Shown in pieces: positions 42,268-50,666 of a DNA stretch of 64,000 bases. Within the stretch, counting starts at the first letter, position 1. Every line of letters starts with the position of its first letter. This stretch comes from Halobacteriovoraceae bacterium. Its GTDB lineage: Bacteria; Bdellovibrionota; Bacteriovoracia; Bacteriovoracales; Bacteriovoracaceae. The notes under the pieces are model-generated. The model was not told the origin of the DNA. It ran no database searches and saw only the letters and a program-made list of their open reading frames with translations. The stretch lies in NCBI GenBank assembly GCA_002712005.1, contig PASP01000004.1, positions 373,485 to 437,484 on the forward strand, given 5' to 3'. Position numbers and translations under genes: made by a program.

Positions 42268-43107
42268 TTATAGTGGAATTTTTTTGAATCTTTTCGAATT
42301 AAAGTAGATCAAAGTCAGGACAGAGAAGACCCCTATCTCTAATCCGCCAATTGATTTTTCGAAAATAAAGGGCGAATAAAGTCCCTTCCATAGTGGACCG
42401 AGTCCAAAAAGAGCACATAGTGGTGCAATCATTAGAAGAATCAATAAAAAAGAGTGAAGCCAGACGTAACCACCTCTTAGCCTCAAGCAATAGAAAACAA
42501 GAATAAAGAAGAATACAATCTCTAGCGACCAGTTTAGACCGTAGAAATAAGTCCATTTATTAAATAAAAAGGCCATGAGAGAAAAGAGCACAATTTCAAT
42601 GTACCAATTTTTCCTCTTTAAAGGGAGTTCATCATTAAGAGTAAGAAGAAGAAGTCCATCAAGACCAAAGAAGAGACATACTCCAATGTAGTTTAAGAGC
42701 ACCGATGAAAGCTCCCATTCGAATTCCTCCCTCCATACGGGCCTTCCCAATAGGGCCATGCCCAATAAGAAGATCGAAATGGCGACATAAATCTCTGTTC
42801 TAAAGATACCCTTCTTATATTGAAGAAGATGAATTAAAGGCTTTCTCTCAAAAGACAGAATTCCTGTAAAACGAGAGATCACGAAAAAGGCGGTTGATTT
42901 TGAGAATATGAGTATCCACCACGATTGAAAGAAGATCCAATCTTGAATATCGGCCAATCGATGATCCAGTAAGAAATGAAAGAAAGCTATAACAGAGAGA
43001 ACAATAAGATAAATTAAGGCGTGAAAAAGATAATAGCCTGTAAAATAGTAGAGATGTTTCGAAAAGTTAGGCTCCACATAGGGAAGGCCAGGTAATTTAT
43101 CTTTCAA
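42268..43107 (-). CDS. Multi-spanning membrane protein of unknown function
   Basis: The protein is 279 residues with about eight or nine hydrophobic helices and many aromatic residues. It begins with TTG at 43107, 6 bases after GGGAAG. No transporter or enzyme motif is visible. It is the last gene of the sppA-lapB cluster, 19 bases after the 303-residue exported protein, so it may join it in an envelope function. Confidence 0.75.
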   Translation of the reverse strand: MKDKLPGLPYVEPNFSKHLYYFTGYYLFHALIYLIVLSVIAFFHFLLDHRLADIQDWIFFQSWWILIFSKSTAFFVISRFTGILSFERKPLIHLLQYKKGIFRTEIYVAISIFLLGMALLGRPVWREEFEWELSSVLLNYIGVCLFFGLDGLLLLTLNDELPLKRKNWYIEIVLFSLMAFLFNKWTYFYGLNWSLEIVFFFILVFYCLRLRGGYVWLHSFLLILLMIAPLCALFGLGPLWKGLYSPFIFEKSIGGLEIGVFSVLTLIYFNSKRFKKIPL

Positions 43108-43126
43108 TAATATCTTCCCTCGAAAT

Positions 43127-44038
43127 TTAGAGAACCTTTTTATTCTGAGGCTTAAGCCAGTTCTTCTGTAATTCAGGGCTAGGATAAATCTTTAGATACT
43201 TTTGGTAAAGAATATTTGATTTAACGAGATTATCAATTTTGCCAAGCATAAGATAATAACCATTCCACCATTTTATATTATTCTTCAGCAACTTATTCAT
43301 TCTCGTCGTGACGCTATACTGTTGCTGGAAGTTGAAGCCTTTATCAAAGATTAATTCATCATACTTCTCTGAAATCTTTTCGAGCAGAGATTTATCCCAT
43401 TTCTTTTCATAGGAATTACTGCCCAAAAATGAGTCTAGCCCTTTTACGCTTGCATAATCCTTAAAGTAGCCTTTTTGAAGTCGCACATAGTCTTCTAGTA
43501 AAAGAAGCGAAATTTCGAGTTTACTTAGATCAAGAGTCCTTATAAAAGGAACGCTAACCAAGAAAATAATCTCATTAGCGTTACTTGGTAAAGCAAAGTG
43601 AGTGACATCAGGAGTATTAACCAACAAAATTTTAAACTTTAGTTCATAGATTCCAAGTTTTTCCAAAAACTCTTTGAAGGAATCCTCTAGACCATATTCT
43701 GGTTTTTTAAAATTCCATTTCAAAACAGTTGCATTTTTAACAATCCAATATTCGGAAAAGAAACTCCAAAAGTCTTCCTTGCTTGGAAGATCATAGAGTG
43801 CCACTTTTTTTCGATTCAAGGCCTTCTTTTCTTTGATAATTTTATTCTTCTTTGTTTCGGCTTCTTTGCCCAGTCGGTCCTTTTCTAGCACTTGCTTAAT
43901 GCGATCAAATTCGATGGGCTCTACTGTTATATTAACGGCATCATCTTTAGCTTTTTCCTGAGCATATGTAGGAGCTAAGATGGAAGCGAATAGGAGACTT
44001 TTTAAAAATATGTCCAGTCTAAAGTATTTATTCATCAT
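43127..44038 (-). CDS. Exported protein of unknown function
   Basis: The protein is 303 residues with a signal peptide ending near residue 26 (ILAPTYAQE). A charged linker (RLGKEAETKKNKIIKEKKAL, about 55-75) leads to a mostly helical domain rich in aromatic and lysine residues. No known motif is seen. It overlaps the SH3-like gene by 4 bases (ATGA), so the two are translated together. Confidence 0.75.
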   Translation of the reverse strand: MMNKYFRLDIFLKSLLFASILAPTYAQEKAKDDAVNITVEPIEFDRIKQVLEKDRLGKEAETKKNKIIKEKKALNRKKVALYDLPSKEDFWSFFSEYWIVKNATVLKWNFKKPEYGLEDSFKEFLEKLGIYELKFKILLVNTPDVTHFALPSNANEIIFLVSVPFIRTLDLSKLEISLLLLEDYVRLQKGYFKDYASVKGLDSFLGSNSYEKKWDKSLLEKISEKYDELIFDKGFNFQQQYSVTTRMNKLLKNNIKWWNGYYLMLGKIDNLVKSNILYQKYLKIYPSPELQKNWLKPQNKKVL

Positions 44039-44439
44039 TGAACCTTTGACTCCCCTTGAACATATTGATCATTGAGTTTTCCCCAATAATACATTTCAGA
44101 GATCGATAGATTTAATGAGTTAAAAAACTTGGGATATTTATCCGAAATACATTTCTCTTTCTTATTGGATAAGTAAATTCGATCGATATATCCAAGATAA
44201 GGACCCACCTTAACCTTGAAGTAATTACCCGATAAAATCTCATTACCCTTTTCTTTAACGATCTTTACAGGATGGCCACATTCAATCGTAGATAGCGATT
44301 GAGAATAACGAGAAGGATTCTTGTGAACATGACCAAAGAGGTGATTAAAATAAACCACTCTTGATATCTCTTCTTTTGCCTCTACTCTTGAAAAGAATAT
44401 AAAAGACATTATGAATAGAATTTTCGAATATTTAATCAT
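44035..44439 (-). CDS. Exported SH3-like protein
   Basis: The protein is about 134 residues from the ATG at 44437-44439; the frame runs further into the lapB 3' end but lacks a site. A signal peptide (KILFIMSFIFFSRVEA) is followed by a domain of bacterial SH3 kind: IECGHPVKIVKEKGNEI, NYFKVKVGPYLGYIDRIYLS. Such domains bind cell-wall peptides. The C-terminal 30 residues are variable. It lies 5 bases after the lapB stop. Confidence 0.7.
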   Translation of the reverse strand: MIKYSKILFIMSFIFFSRVEAKEEISRVVYFNHLFGHVHKNPSRYSQSLSTIECGHPVKIVKEKGNEILSGNYFKVKVGPYLGYIDRIYLSNKKEKCISDKYPKFFNSLNLSISEMYYWGKLNDQYVQGESKVQ

Positions 44440-44444
44440 CTCAA

Positions 44445-45674
44445 TTAAACCTTCCAACGGAATTGAATCGTTTCCCATTCATGGCACTGAGGACAACGCC
44501 AAAAGATTTCATCCGAATTATATCCACAGTTTTCGCAATAATGTTTTGTTAATGACTGGTGGAGATTCTCAAGAAGGGCATCAACTTGATCGACGACTTC
44601 TTCTCTCTTTCCCAATTGGATTAAGATTTTAATATATTCTGTTTTTACAACATCAGAAGCATTGGGATGAGACTCCATATAAGCTTTTAATACAGAATAG
44701 GCCTGTTCCATTTTTCCAAGTTGCTTGAGAAGTCGTACTTTAGTCAGTACAACAGAGGGTGACTCATCCAAATCGTGATCATTCATCTCTAAAAAGAACT
44801 CTTTGAGAAGTTCTAATCTTTGCTGATAAGATTCTTTGGTTCCTTCGTCCCCTTTAAAGCCCTCACTAAGTGATTCAAAAATAAACGAAGTATACATTGG
44901 ATGCTCTTTCAGCAATTCGATCATTAGATCCTTTGCTTGATCCATATTTCCCATAGTGAGATAGAGCCTCAGCCTTAAAATCTTTGCCGATACAGAAGGA
45001 GCAAATCGGAAGGCATCTTCTAAATCTTCATTACATTGGGAAAAGTCACCTTTTTCAAATAATGCCTTAGCCTTTTGAACTAAGATATGGGAGATCGTTT
45101 CGGCTTGATTCTCATGGCCAACTTTAGAGAGCATGATGCGGTAATTATAAGCTTGGTCCCAATTTTCAATATCTTCAAAAATTCGACACAGAGATTGAAT
45201 CACTTCATATTGATCCCTATTAATGCGTAGAACATCTTTATAGGTATCGATGGCCTTGTCGACAAAGCCTCCCTTATCGAAATCAATCGCCAACTCTTTT
45301 AAAGAACGTAAACGATCAGCTTCACTTATATTTTCTCTAGCGATAAGGCTGCGATGAATTGAAATGGCCTTATCAATTTCCCCATTGCTTCTAAAAAGTC
45401 CCCCTAACGCAAAATACGTATCAATAGTTTCTCTATTAATATCTACGGCATTAAGAAACTCTTTAATGGCCAAGTCCTTATTACCTGAGATGAGGTACTG
45501 AGTTGCATTCAAAAAGACTTTCGATTGAGCTTCAAATATAGAATTTCTATATTTTTTAGAAAGCTTAACTCCTGTGTCTTTTTCGGAGAGGTAATGATAA
45601 ATCAATACGAGGGTAAGCCCAACGGCTACCGTGGCCAACAAGTGATCCTGTAACCATGCTAAATATACTTCCAA
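44445..45674 (-). CDS. lapB: LapB/YciM-like TPR protein
   Basis: The protein is 409 residues. An N-terminal helix (LLATVAVGLTLVLIYHYL) anchors it in the inner membrane, about eight TPR motifs follow, and the C-terminus is a rubredoxin-like metal site (YCENCGYNSDEIFWRCPQCHEW, CxxC twice). This architecture matches LapB, which in E. coli controls LpxC stability and LPS synthesis. The start is TTG at 45674 behind AAGGAG. It is 36 bases after sppA. Confidence 0.88.
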   Translation of the reverse strand: MEVYLAWLQDHLLATVAVGLTLVLIYHYLSEKDTGVKLSKKYRNSIFEAQSKVFLNATQYLISGNKDLAIKEFLNAVDINRETIDTYFALGGLFRSNGEIDKAISIHRSLIARENISEADRLRSLKELAIDFDKGGFVDKAIDTYKDVLRINRDQYEVIQSLCRIFEDIENWDQAYNYRIMLSKVGHENQAETISHILVQKAKALFEKGDFSQCNEDLEDAFRFAPSVSAKILRLRLYLTMGNMDQAKDLMIELLKEHPMYTSFIFESLSEGFKGDEGTKESYQQRLELLKEFFLEMNDHDLDESPSVVLTKVRLLKQLGKMEQAYSVLKAYMESHPNASDVVKTEYIKILIQLGKREEVVDQVDALLENLHQSLTKHYCENCGYNSDEIFWRCPQCHEWETIQFRWKV

Positions 45675-45710
45675 CCCGACTCTCCTTAGCGGCTGACAAA
45701 ATTATGTATT

Positions 45711-46688
45711 CTACTGATAAAGCAATATGGGTGAATTATCCATATGGCCTTCGACTTTTCCAGTCATCTTACCCAAAAACTGAGAAAAGAGATTTAAATT
45801 GGTTGAGGCTTCATCAATATTGTCCATAATGGCCCAAAGACCTTTCTTTTTCTTCTTTTCAATATACTTAAGACCAAACTCTTTTTCTATCTTTAGCTCT
45901 TCATGAATCTTGCGACCAGCTTGCCATAAACTTGCCACCTCATCGACTAGGCCAAGATCTCGAGCTTGTTCCCCTGAAAAGATTTGACCTTGGGCCAGCT
46001 CTCTCAGGTCTCCTTTAATTTTTCCTTTTCTTGTTCTTTCGATATCGCGGATAAATTGATTATGAACCCCAGAGATCATATTATTTAAAATATCTCTTTC
46101 TTCTTGAGTAAGACCTCGATTAGGTTGACCCATATCTTTGTAACGTCCGGCTTTGATATTGACTTGTTTCACCATGGCCCATTCATAGAGTTTCGATAAA
46201 TCTAAATTTTGCATGATTACGCCAATAGAGCCTGTAATCGTCCCGGCATTTGAATAAATTCTTCTGGCTCCCGCTCCTAAGTAATAACCTCCAGAGGCGG
46301 CAACAGAGCCAAAACTCGCATATATCGGCTTCCCTTTTTCCCCTTCCGAGTCTTCATATTCTTGATCAATTCTTCTCATTTCTTCATAGATCTCCTGAGT
46401 AGGAGCAACAGCCCCCCCAGGGGAATTGATTCTCATAATAATAGCTTTGGTCTCTTTGTCTTCATAAGCTCGCTCCAGGAGCTCTATGATTTTCTTAGAC
46501 TCCATAATCACGCCATTAACTTCAACAACAGCAATACTCTTACCTTCTTTTAAATCACTGAAGTTAATTCCTTCACCCTTTCCAGAAAGATTCTTAATTG
46601 TATAGGAAGCAAATATCATTAAAAGTACGAAGGAAAGGAAGACGACAAGTAGAATTCCTAAAACAGCTTTATTATTTTTTGTGGTCAC
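45711..46688 (-). CDS. sppA: Signal peptide peptidase SppA (S49, short form)
   Basis: The protein is about 325 residues from the GTG at 46686-46688, 7 bases after GAGGAG; the frame also opens at TTG 46703, which lies upstream of that site. One N-terminal membrane helix (about 10-32) is followed by the S49 core: IIMRINSPGGAVAPTQEIYE, the nucleophile Ser in GSVAASGGYYLGAG and the base Lys in AGRYKDMGQPN. The short form works as an octamer and degrades leftover signal peptides in the inner membrane. Confidence 0.93.
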   Translation of the reverse strand: MTTKNNKAVLGILLVVFLSFVLLMIFASYTIKNLSGKGEGINFSDLKEGKSIAVVEVNGVIMESKKIIELLERAYEDKETKAIIMRINSPGGAVAPTQEIYEEMRRIDQEYEDSEGEKGKPIYASFGSVAASGGYYLGAGARRIYSNAGTITGSIGVIMQNLDLSKLYEWAMVKQVNIKAGRYKDMGQPNRGLTQEERDILNNMISGVHNQFIRDIERTRKGKIKGDLRELAQGQIFSGEQARDLGLVDEVASLWQAGRKIHEELKIEKEFGLKYIEKKKKKGLWAIMDNIDEASTNLNLFSQFLGKMTGKVEGHMDNSPILLYQ

Positions 46689-46830
46689 AGAGTCACTCCT
46701 CAATCTTTATATAAAGACTCAAATTCAACGAATATACCTTTATAGTCTCCCAAATTATCGTTTTTCCGTAAACATAAGGCTTTTTTACCTGTGCAGTTTA
46801 CTCAAGAACCTATCAAGGCATGAAGAATTC

Positions 46831-46857
46831 TAAAGAAATCCCGTTCCTAACCGATAA
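46831..46857 (+). promoter_or_regulatory. Sigma-28 (FliA)-type promoter of the 46903 gene
   Basis: TAAA (46831-46834), exactly 15 bases, then ACCGATAA (46850-46857) match the FliA consensus TAAA-N15-GCCGATAA in 11 of 12 positions. The predicted start is near 46864, about 40 bases before the coding region and its strong AGGAGG. Confidence 0.65.
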
Positions 46858-46902
46858 GATGAGAGGATAGAGGCTACAAATCATGCGGCCTTAGGAGGAA
46901 AG

Positions 46903-47223
46903 ATGAAGTTTCGCCATGCTATGCTTGTCACATTTCTATTAGGACTTTTTGCTTTTAGCGCTCACAGTGAAGAGTACAAGGCACCTAAACTTCAATTCAA
47001 ATCCAACCATAATTCTAAGAAGTATGATGTGGCCAAAGAAAAAGATTTTAGAGAGTTTGAAGAAAACTCCTACCGCGTTCAAGAAAGTGATTATTCTGAT
47101 CGTAACTTAGCTTCAGAGGTTGAGCCTATGGACGCTGATGATGCTGAAGGGAGAAATCCATCTTCTCAAAAAGAAGAGCCTGCTCCAGAAATGCAACCCA
47201 AAACATGGAAATATAATAGATAG
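46903..47223 (+). CDS. Small exported hydrophilic protein with a sigma-28 promoter
   Basis: The protein is 106 residues. The signal peptide (MLVTFLLGLFAFSAHSEE) is cut near residue 22. The mature part is charged, low in hydrophobic residues and probably disordered: KFKSN-type basic start, an acidic middle (EVEPMDADDAEG) and a Pro/Glu-rich end (EEPAPEMQPKTWKYNR). No family is recognised. It has an excellent AGGAGGAAAG-ATG start and sits behind a FliA-type promoter, so it may be made in the motile attack phase. It ends one base from the convergent rlmN. Confidence 0.78.
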   Translation: MKFRHAMLVTFLLGLFAFSAHSEEYKAPKLQFKSNHNSKKYDVAKEKDFREFEENSYRVQESDYSDRNLASEVEPMDADDAEGRNPSSQKEEPAPEMQPKTWKYNR

Positions 47224-47224
47224 T

Positions 47225-48283
47225 CTAGCTCCAAAGATTGAGCTTATCTTCCATGGATTTTAGCTGTCCACAGGCAGCTAAAATATCATCCCCTTTCGTC
47301 GTTCTCACCGTACAAGTAATTCCTTCTCTATTAAGACTCTCCATAAACCAACGAATCTTATTATTACTAGGTCTTTTGAACTTGCTATCCGGATATTCAT
47401 TAAAAGGAATAATATTAACTTTAGATTCTCTCTTATCGAGAAGGTCAATAAGACCATCAAGATCTTCCTGACGATCATTGAATTCATCAATTAGAATATA
47501 TTCATATGTAATTCTTCGATTGGCCTTGAGTGGAATCTTCTTAATCGCTTCAAATAATCGAGTTAGATCAAAGGCCTTATTAATAGGCATGAGCTCTGTT
47601 CTAATTTCATCGTGAGAAGCATGGAGTGAGATCGCAATATTGACGGGAGGAAAGTCCCATAATTTTTCGATTTGGGGAACGAGACCTGATGTGGAGAGAG
47701 TAATCCTTCTCTGACCGAGTCCAATCCCCTTCTCTTCCATAAAGACTTGGGTAGCCGTTTTTACATTTTCATAATTATGGAGAGGTTCCCCTTGGCCCAT
47801 ATATACGATATTTGTAAGACGAGAGTCTTCATCGACATTTTCTTTCAACCATTTAGTTACGGCCACAAATTGCCCTACAACTTCTTCTGCTTTTAAATGC
47901 CTCTTCAGTCCCATCGTTCCTGTATGACAAAACGTACAGCCAATGGCACATCCCACTTGAGAAGATAAGCATAGAGTTAAACGTGACTGTGCTGGAATGG
48001 CCACTGTCTCAACAGTTTGAGCATCTTTCATACCAACAAGAAACTTTCGAGTTCCGTCTTTAGAAAGACCGTGCCAAACGACCTTTGGAAGTTCCGTGTC
48101 CATTTCTTCAAGAATATGGGCCTTCACTTTCTTAGAAACATTTGACCAGCTTTCAATATCAAAATTCCAATTATGATAGAGCCAATTATAAACTTGAGAA
48201 GCCGCAAATTTAGGTAGCCCATTTTCTACAAAATAGGATTGTAGCCCAGAGAGCGTGAATGAGTAGAGAGAGGGTTTATCCAT
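47225..48283 (-). CDS. rlmN: Dual-specificity rRNA/tRNA methyltransferase RlmN
   Basis: The protein is about 352 residues from the ATG at 48281-48283; 34 more codons are open upstream but contain the likely promoter. It is a radical-SAM enzyme that methylates C2 of A2503 in 23S rRNA and A37 in some tRNAs. The iron-sulfur motif is SQVGCAIGCTFCHTG. Other signatures are IVYMGQGEPLHNYENV and RRITLSTSGLVPQI, with ISLHASHDEIRTELMPIN and a late Cys (AACGQL) that forms the methyl adduct. Confidence 0.95.
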   Translation of the reverse strand: MDKPSLYSFTLSGLQSYFVENGLPKFAASQVYNWLYHNWNFDIESWSNVSKKVKAHILEEMDTELPKVVWHGLSKDGTRKFLVGMKDAQTVETVAIPAQSRLTLCLSSQVGCAIGCTFCHTGTMGLKRHLKAEEVVGQFVAVTKWLKENVDEDSRLTNIVYMGQGEPLHNYENVKTATQVFMEEKGIGLGQRRITLSTSGLVPQIEKLWDFPPVNIAISLHASHDEIRTELMPINKAFDLTRLFEAIKKIPLKANRRITYEYILIDEFNDRQEDLDGLIDLLDKRESKVNIIPFNEYPDSKFKRPSNNKIRWFMESLNREGITCTVRTTKGDDILAACGQLKSMEDKLNLWS

Positions 48284-48311
48284 AATATATTTCCAATAAT
48301 TTATGTGGCCA

Positions 48312-48340
48312 TAAATAGCTTGGAACTGAATAAAAATCAA
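48312..48340 (-). promoter_or_regulatory. Promoter of rlmN
   Basis: TTGATT (48340-48335) and TATTTA (48317-48312) are spaced by 17 bases, between the upstream terminator and the rlmN start. Confidence 0.4.
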
Positions 48341-48353
48341 TGGATATGAAAAA

Positions 48354-48376
48354 TCTAGTGGGTTTTCCCCACTAGA
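48354..48376 (-). terminator. Rho-independent terminator of the EEP gene at 48416
   Basis: A 9-bp perfect stem (TCTAGTGGG with CCCACTAGA) and a 5-base loop are followed on the minus strand by TTTTT. Confidence 0.88.
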
Positions 48377-48415
48377 AAGCCGCAATTTTGCTTAGATGTA
48401 ATAAAATAGATTGAT

Positions 48416-49276
48416 TTAAGGGAGGGAAACCTCTACCTCTAGCGCCTTGTGATCACTTCCTTCGACATCTTTATGTACCTTAGAAGAGTTTAATTTTAGG
48501 CCTTTAATGAAAACGTGATCGAGAGGTTTTCCAAAAGTTTCCATTCTTCCAGCTCCAAAAGGAACTTCTTTTAATCCAATTCGACTTAAAGATGTTCTCA
48601 TCACGTTAAGTTTTTTCTTACTCCAAGTATTGAAATCTCCACCAAAAACCACAGGACCCTTGTGTCGAGATATCAAAAGAGCAGCTTGTTGAATTTGGTC
48701 TTCCAACTTAGCAGCACTTACAAAATTTACTCCATGAATACTTAGAGTGAGAAGGTCCTCATCTGTAGCTTCAAGATCAAACTTGGCGATAGAAATCATT
48801 TTAGGTGTTTTAACCATGGGCTCATGGTGACGACTTCTCTGCCACTTAACTTCCATCGCTCGGTAACGTGAAGCTGTCGCTGTCCCCGATCGGGCCCAAC
48901 CATCTTCTGAATCAAAGAACGAAGTGGCCACATGATAAGTTCTCTCAGTGTCGGCCTCTAATACAGGCTTCATTCTTTTGTTCGTAATCACTTCTTGAAG
49001 AAGAAGAATATCTTTTCCTGCCGTAAGTTTCTTATAATCCTTAACGAAGGAGTCTTTCTCACCTTTGTAGAGATTCCACACTAAAATTTTTATTTTTTCT
49101 TTGTCGATTGTATATTCGTCGGCATGTGCGCGATTTATTGTATACTCGACCTCGCTATCTTTTGCGGGAATATAGCGCTTAGCATGAGTCTGCGTACTTA
49201 TGAAGAACGAAGAAATCACCGCGAGAATAGTTGAACCAATGAGAGGCTTTCTCATTGTTGAAGTTGAGCGTAACAT
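48416..49276 (-). CDS. Secreted endonuclease/exonuclease/phosphatase-family enzyme (1)
   Basis: The protein is 286 residues with a signal peptide ending near residue 32 (ISTQTHAKR). The EEP fold motifs are present: KILVWNLYKG (Asn), ILLLQEV (metal-binding Glu), ITIHGVNF-type LSIHGVNF (His), VVFGGDFNTW (Asp, Asn) and the final GSDHKALEVEV (Asp, His). The family includes DNase I, sphingomyelinases and phosphodiesterases. The substrate cannot be named. It is divergent from a paralogue at 49433. ATG follows AAGGG. Confidence 0.88.
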   Translation of the reverse strand: MLRSTSTMRKPLIGSTILAVISSFFISTQTHAKRYIPAKDSEVEYTINRAHADEYTIDKEKIKILVWNLYKGEKDSFVKDYKKLTAGKDILLLQEVITNKRMKPVLEADTERTYHVATSFFDSEDGWARSGTATASRYRAMEVKWQRSRHHEPMVKTPKMISIAKFDLEATDEDLLTLSIHGVNFVSAAKLEDQIQQAALLISRHKGPVVFGGDFNTWSKKKLNVMRTSLSRIGLKEVPFGAGRMETFGKPLDHVFIKGLKLNSSKVHKDVEGSDHKALEVEVSLP

Positions 49277-49311
49277 CCGTGTACCCTTTATTTAAAATTT
49301 AAGATAGAAGT

Positions 49312-49341
49312 ATTATCTATGACTTAAATTCAAAATGTAAA
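49312..49341 (-). promoter_or_regulatory. Promoter of EEP gene 1
   Basis: TTTACA (49341-49336) and GATAAT (49317-49312) are spaced by 18 bases, about 36 bases before the start. Confidence 0.45.
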
Positions 49342-49432
49342 CTCAAAGACCCTTACAGAGGCGCAGTTGGCGAATATATGCTTAGAAACTCATCAAATCT
49401 AAATAAAACCTATAAAGGAATCTAACTTTACT

Positions 49433-50263
49433 ATGAATCACTTAAACTCTCTTTCCTTTCTTCTCACCATGTGGCTTCTCTGCGTTAATTCTTCCCAAGC
49501 GGCAGAATCTTTCTTTGCCAAAGACATGATTCGCAACCTCTTTGACATAAAGGTAAGTGAAAAGAGAGTTATTTCTAAAGAGAAGAAAGAGAAGTCTGTT
49601 CCCTTTCAAACTCATGACCAAAATGGCCTTCAGATTCTAGTGTGGAATATCTATAAAGGAGACCTCTTTAATAAGCTCCCTTTACCCTTAAAATATGAAG
49701 ACTATGAATTTATCTTAATCCAAGAATTTTCAGAAAATATAAACGATTCCTTTCTTCCCCATGCTCATTCCTACTTTCTTCCAACCTTCACTTGGGAAGA
49801 AAAGAAGACAGGAGTTGCCCTCTTTTCAAAGTGGCCACTTGAAATAGTAAAACCCATTCATACCTACTATCGAGAGCCTTTTATTCTCACTCCTAAATCA
49901 ACTCTAATTGCAAAGTTCAAAGATATTCTCCTCGTTAATACCCATGCTTTGAATTTTGTTTCACAAGAGGAATGGGAGTTTGAACTCAAGAATGTGGCCA
50001 AAGAAATTAGAGGTCATTCTAAAATTATATGGGGTGGTGACTTTAATACTTGGAATAGCTCACGTATTCAATTTTTAAAGGTGTTGATGGATCAGCTTGG
50101 ACTCGAAGAAGTTATCTTCAAAAAAGATAAGAGAACGACTCACTTAGGCTATCCCATTGATTTTATCTTCGTGAAAGGAATGAAAATAGAAAGTTCTCAA
50201 AGTTTAGAATCAGAAGATTTTTCTGATCATAATCCTATATCAGTAGAGCTTAAACTCAATTAA
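49433..50263 (+). CDS. Secreted endonuclease/exonuclease/phosphatase-family enzyme (2)
   Basis: The protein is 276 residues with a signal peptide (SFLLTMWLLCVNSSQA). It is a paralogue of the divergent gene at 48416: ILVWNIYKGDLFN, FILIQEFSEN, VNTHALNFVS, IIWGGDFNTWNSSRIQ and FSDHNPISVELKLN carry the same catalytic residues. As in its partner, WNxYKG replaces the more usual WNI or YNV lead. The shared intergenic region is 156 bases. The 3' end overlaps the convergent 50256 gene by 8 bases. Confidence 0.86.
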   Translation: MNHLNSLSFLLTMWLLCVNSSQAAESFFAKDMIRNLFDIKVSEKRVISKEKKEKSVPFQTHDQNGLQILVWNIYKGDLFNKLPLPLKYEDYEFILIQEFSENINDSFLPHAHSYFLPTFTWEEKKTGVALFSKWPLEIVKPIHTYYREPFILTPKSTLIAKFKDILLVNTHALNFVSQEEWEFELKNVAKEIRGHSKIIWGGDFNTWNSSRIQFLKVLMDQLGLEEVIFKKDKRTTHLGYPIDFIFVKGMKIESSQSLESEDFSDHNPISVELKLN

Positions 50264-50666
50264 AGAGTTTACTGAAGAATCCACCTTTACCAGCATCAGG
50301 ATTCTCAATCCTATTTCCTCTATTTTCTAGATTCGTCAGTAAATCATCTGACTTAAAGCTGTTTACCAATGCTTCATTATAATCTTCTACAGAAACGAGA
50401 GAAACTGATTCAGATCCAAATCTCTGACAAATTCTGAAAGCAAATTTTTGAATATCTTCCATTTGAGCAAAGTATCCAATATGTCCTGTCTCTAAGATTT
50501 TTGGCTGTCCTGGCATAAGTTCTTTATAAAAATCTTCCAAAGTCGATTCATCGACGAGACCCTTATCATTAAAGATCGAAATTATTTCATGGCCATTGAT
50601 ATCCGCATCACTGAGGTAGGGGCCATAAATCACAACAAGAATAGATGAGTCTCGTTCTATACTCAT
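50256..50666 (-). CDS. Cytoplasmic protein of unknown function, coupled to the TIM-barrel gene
   Basis: The protein is 136 residues without a signal or membrane segment. SSILVVIYGPYLSDADINGHE and SVSLVSVEDYNEALV suggest alternating strands and helices. The C-terminal 25 residues look flexible, with a final GGFFSKLFN, a short amphipathic or docking peptide. Its ATG overlaps the stop of the glycosidase-like gene by 4 bases, so the two probably act together. I do not recognise the family. Confidence 0.72.
   Translation of the reverse strand: MSIERDSSILVVIYGPYLSDADINGHEIISIFNDKGLVDESTLEDFYKELMPGQPKILETGHIGYFAQMEDIQKFAFRICQRFGSESVSLVSVEDYNEALVNSFKSDDLLTNLENRGNRIENPDAGKGGFFSKLFN

Noticed and set aside
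49370-49385. Sigma-54-like TGGC-N8-GC before EEP gene 2
   Set aside because: The spacing between GG and GC is one base short of the fixed sigma-54 spacing.
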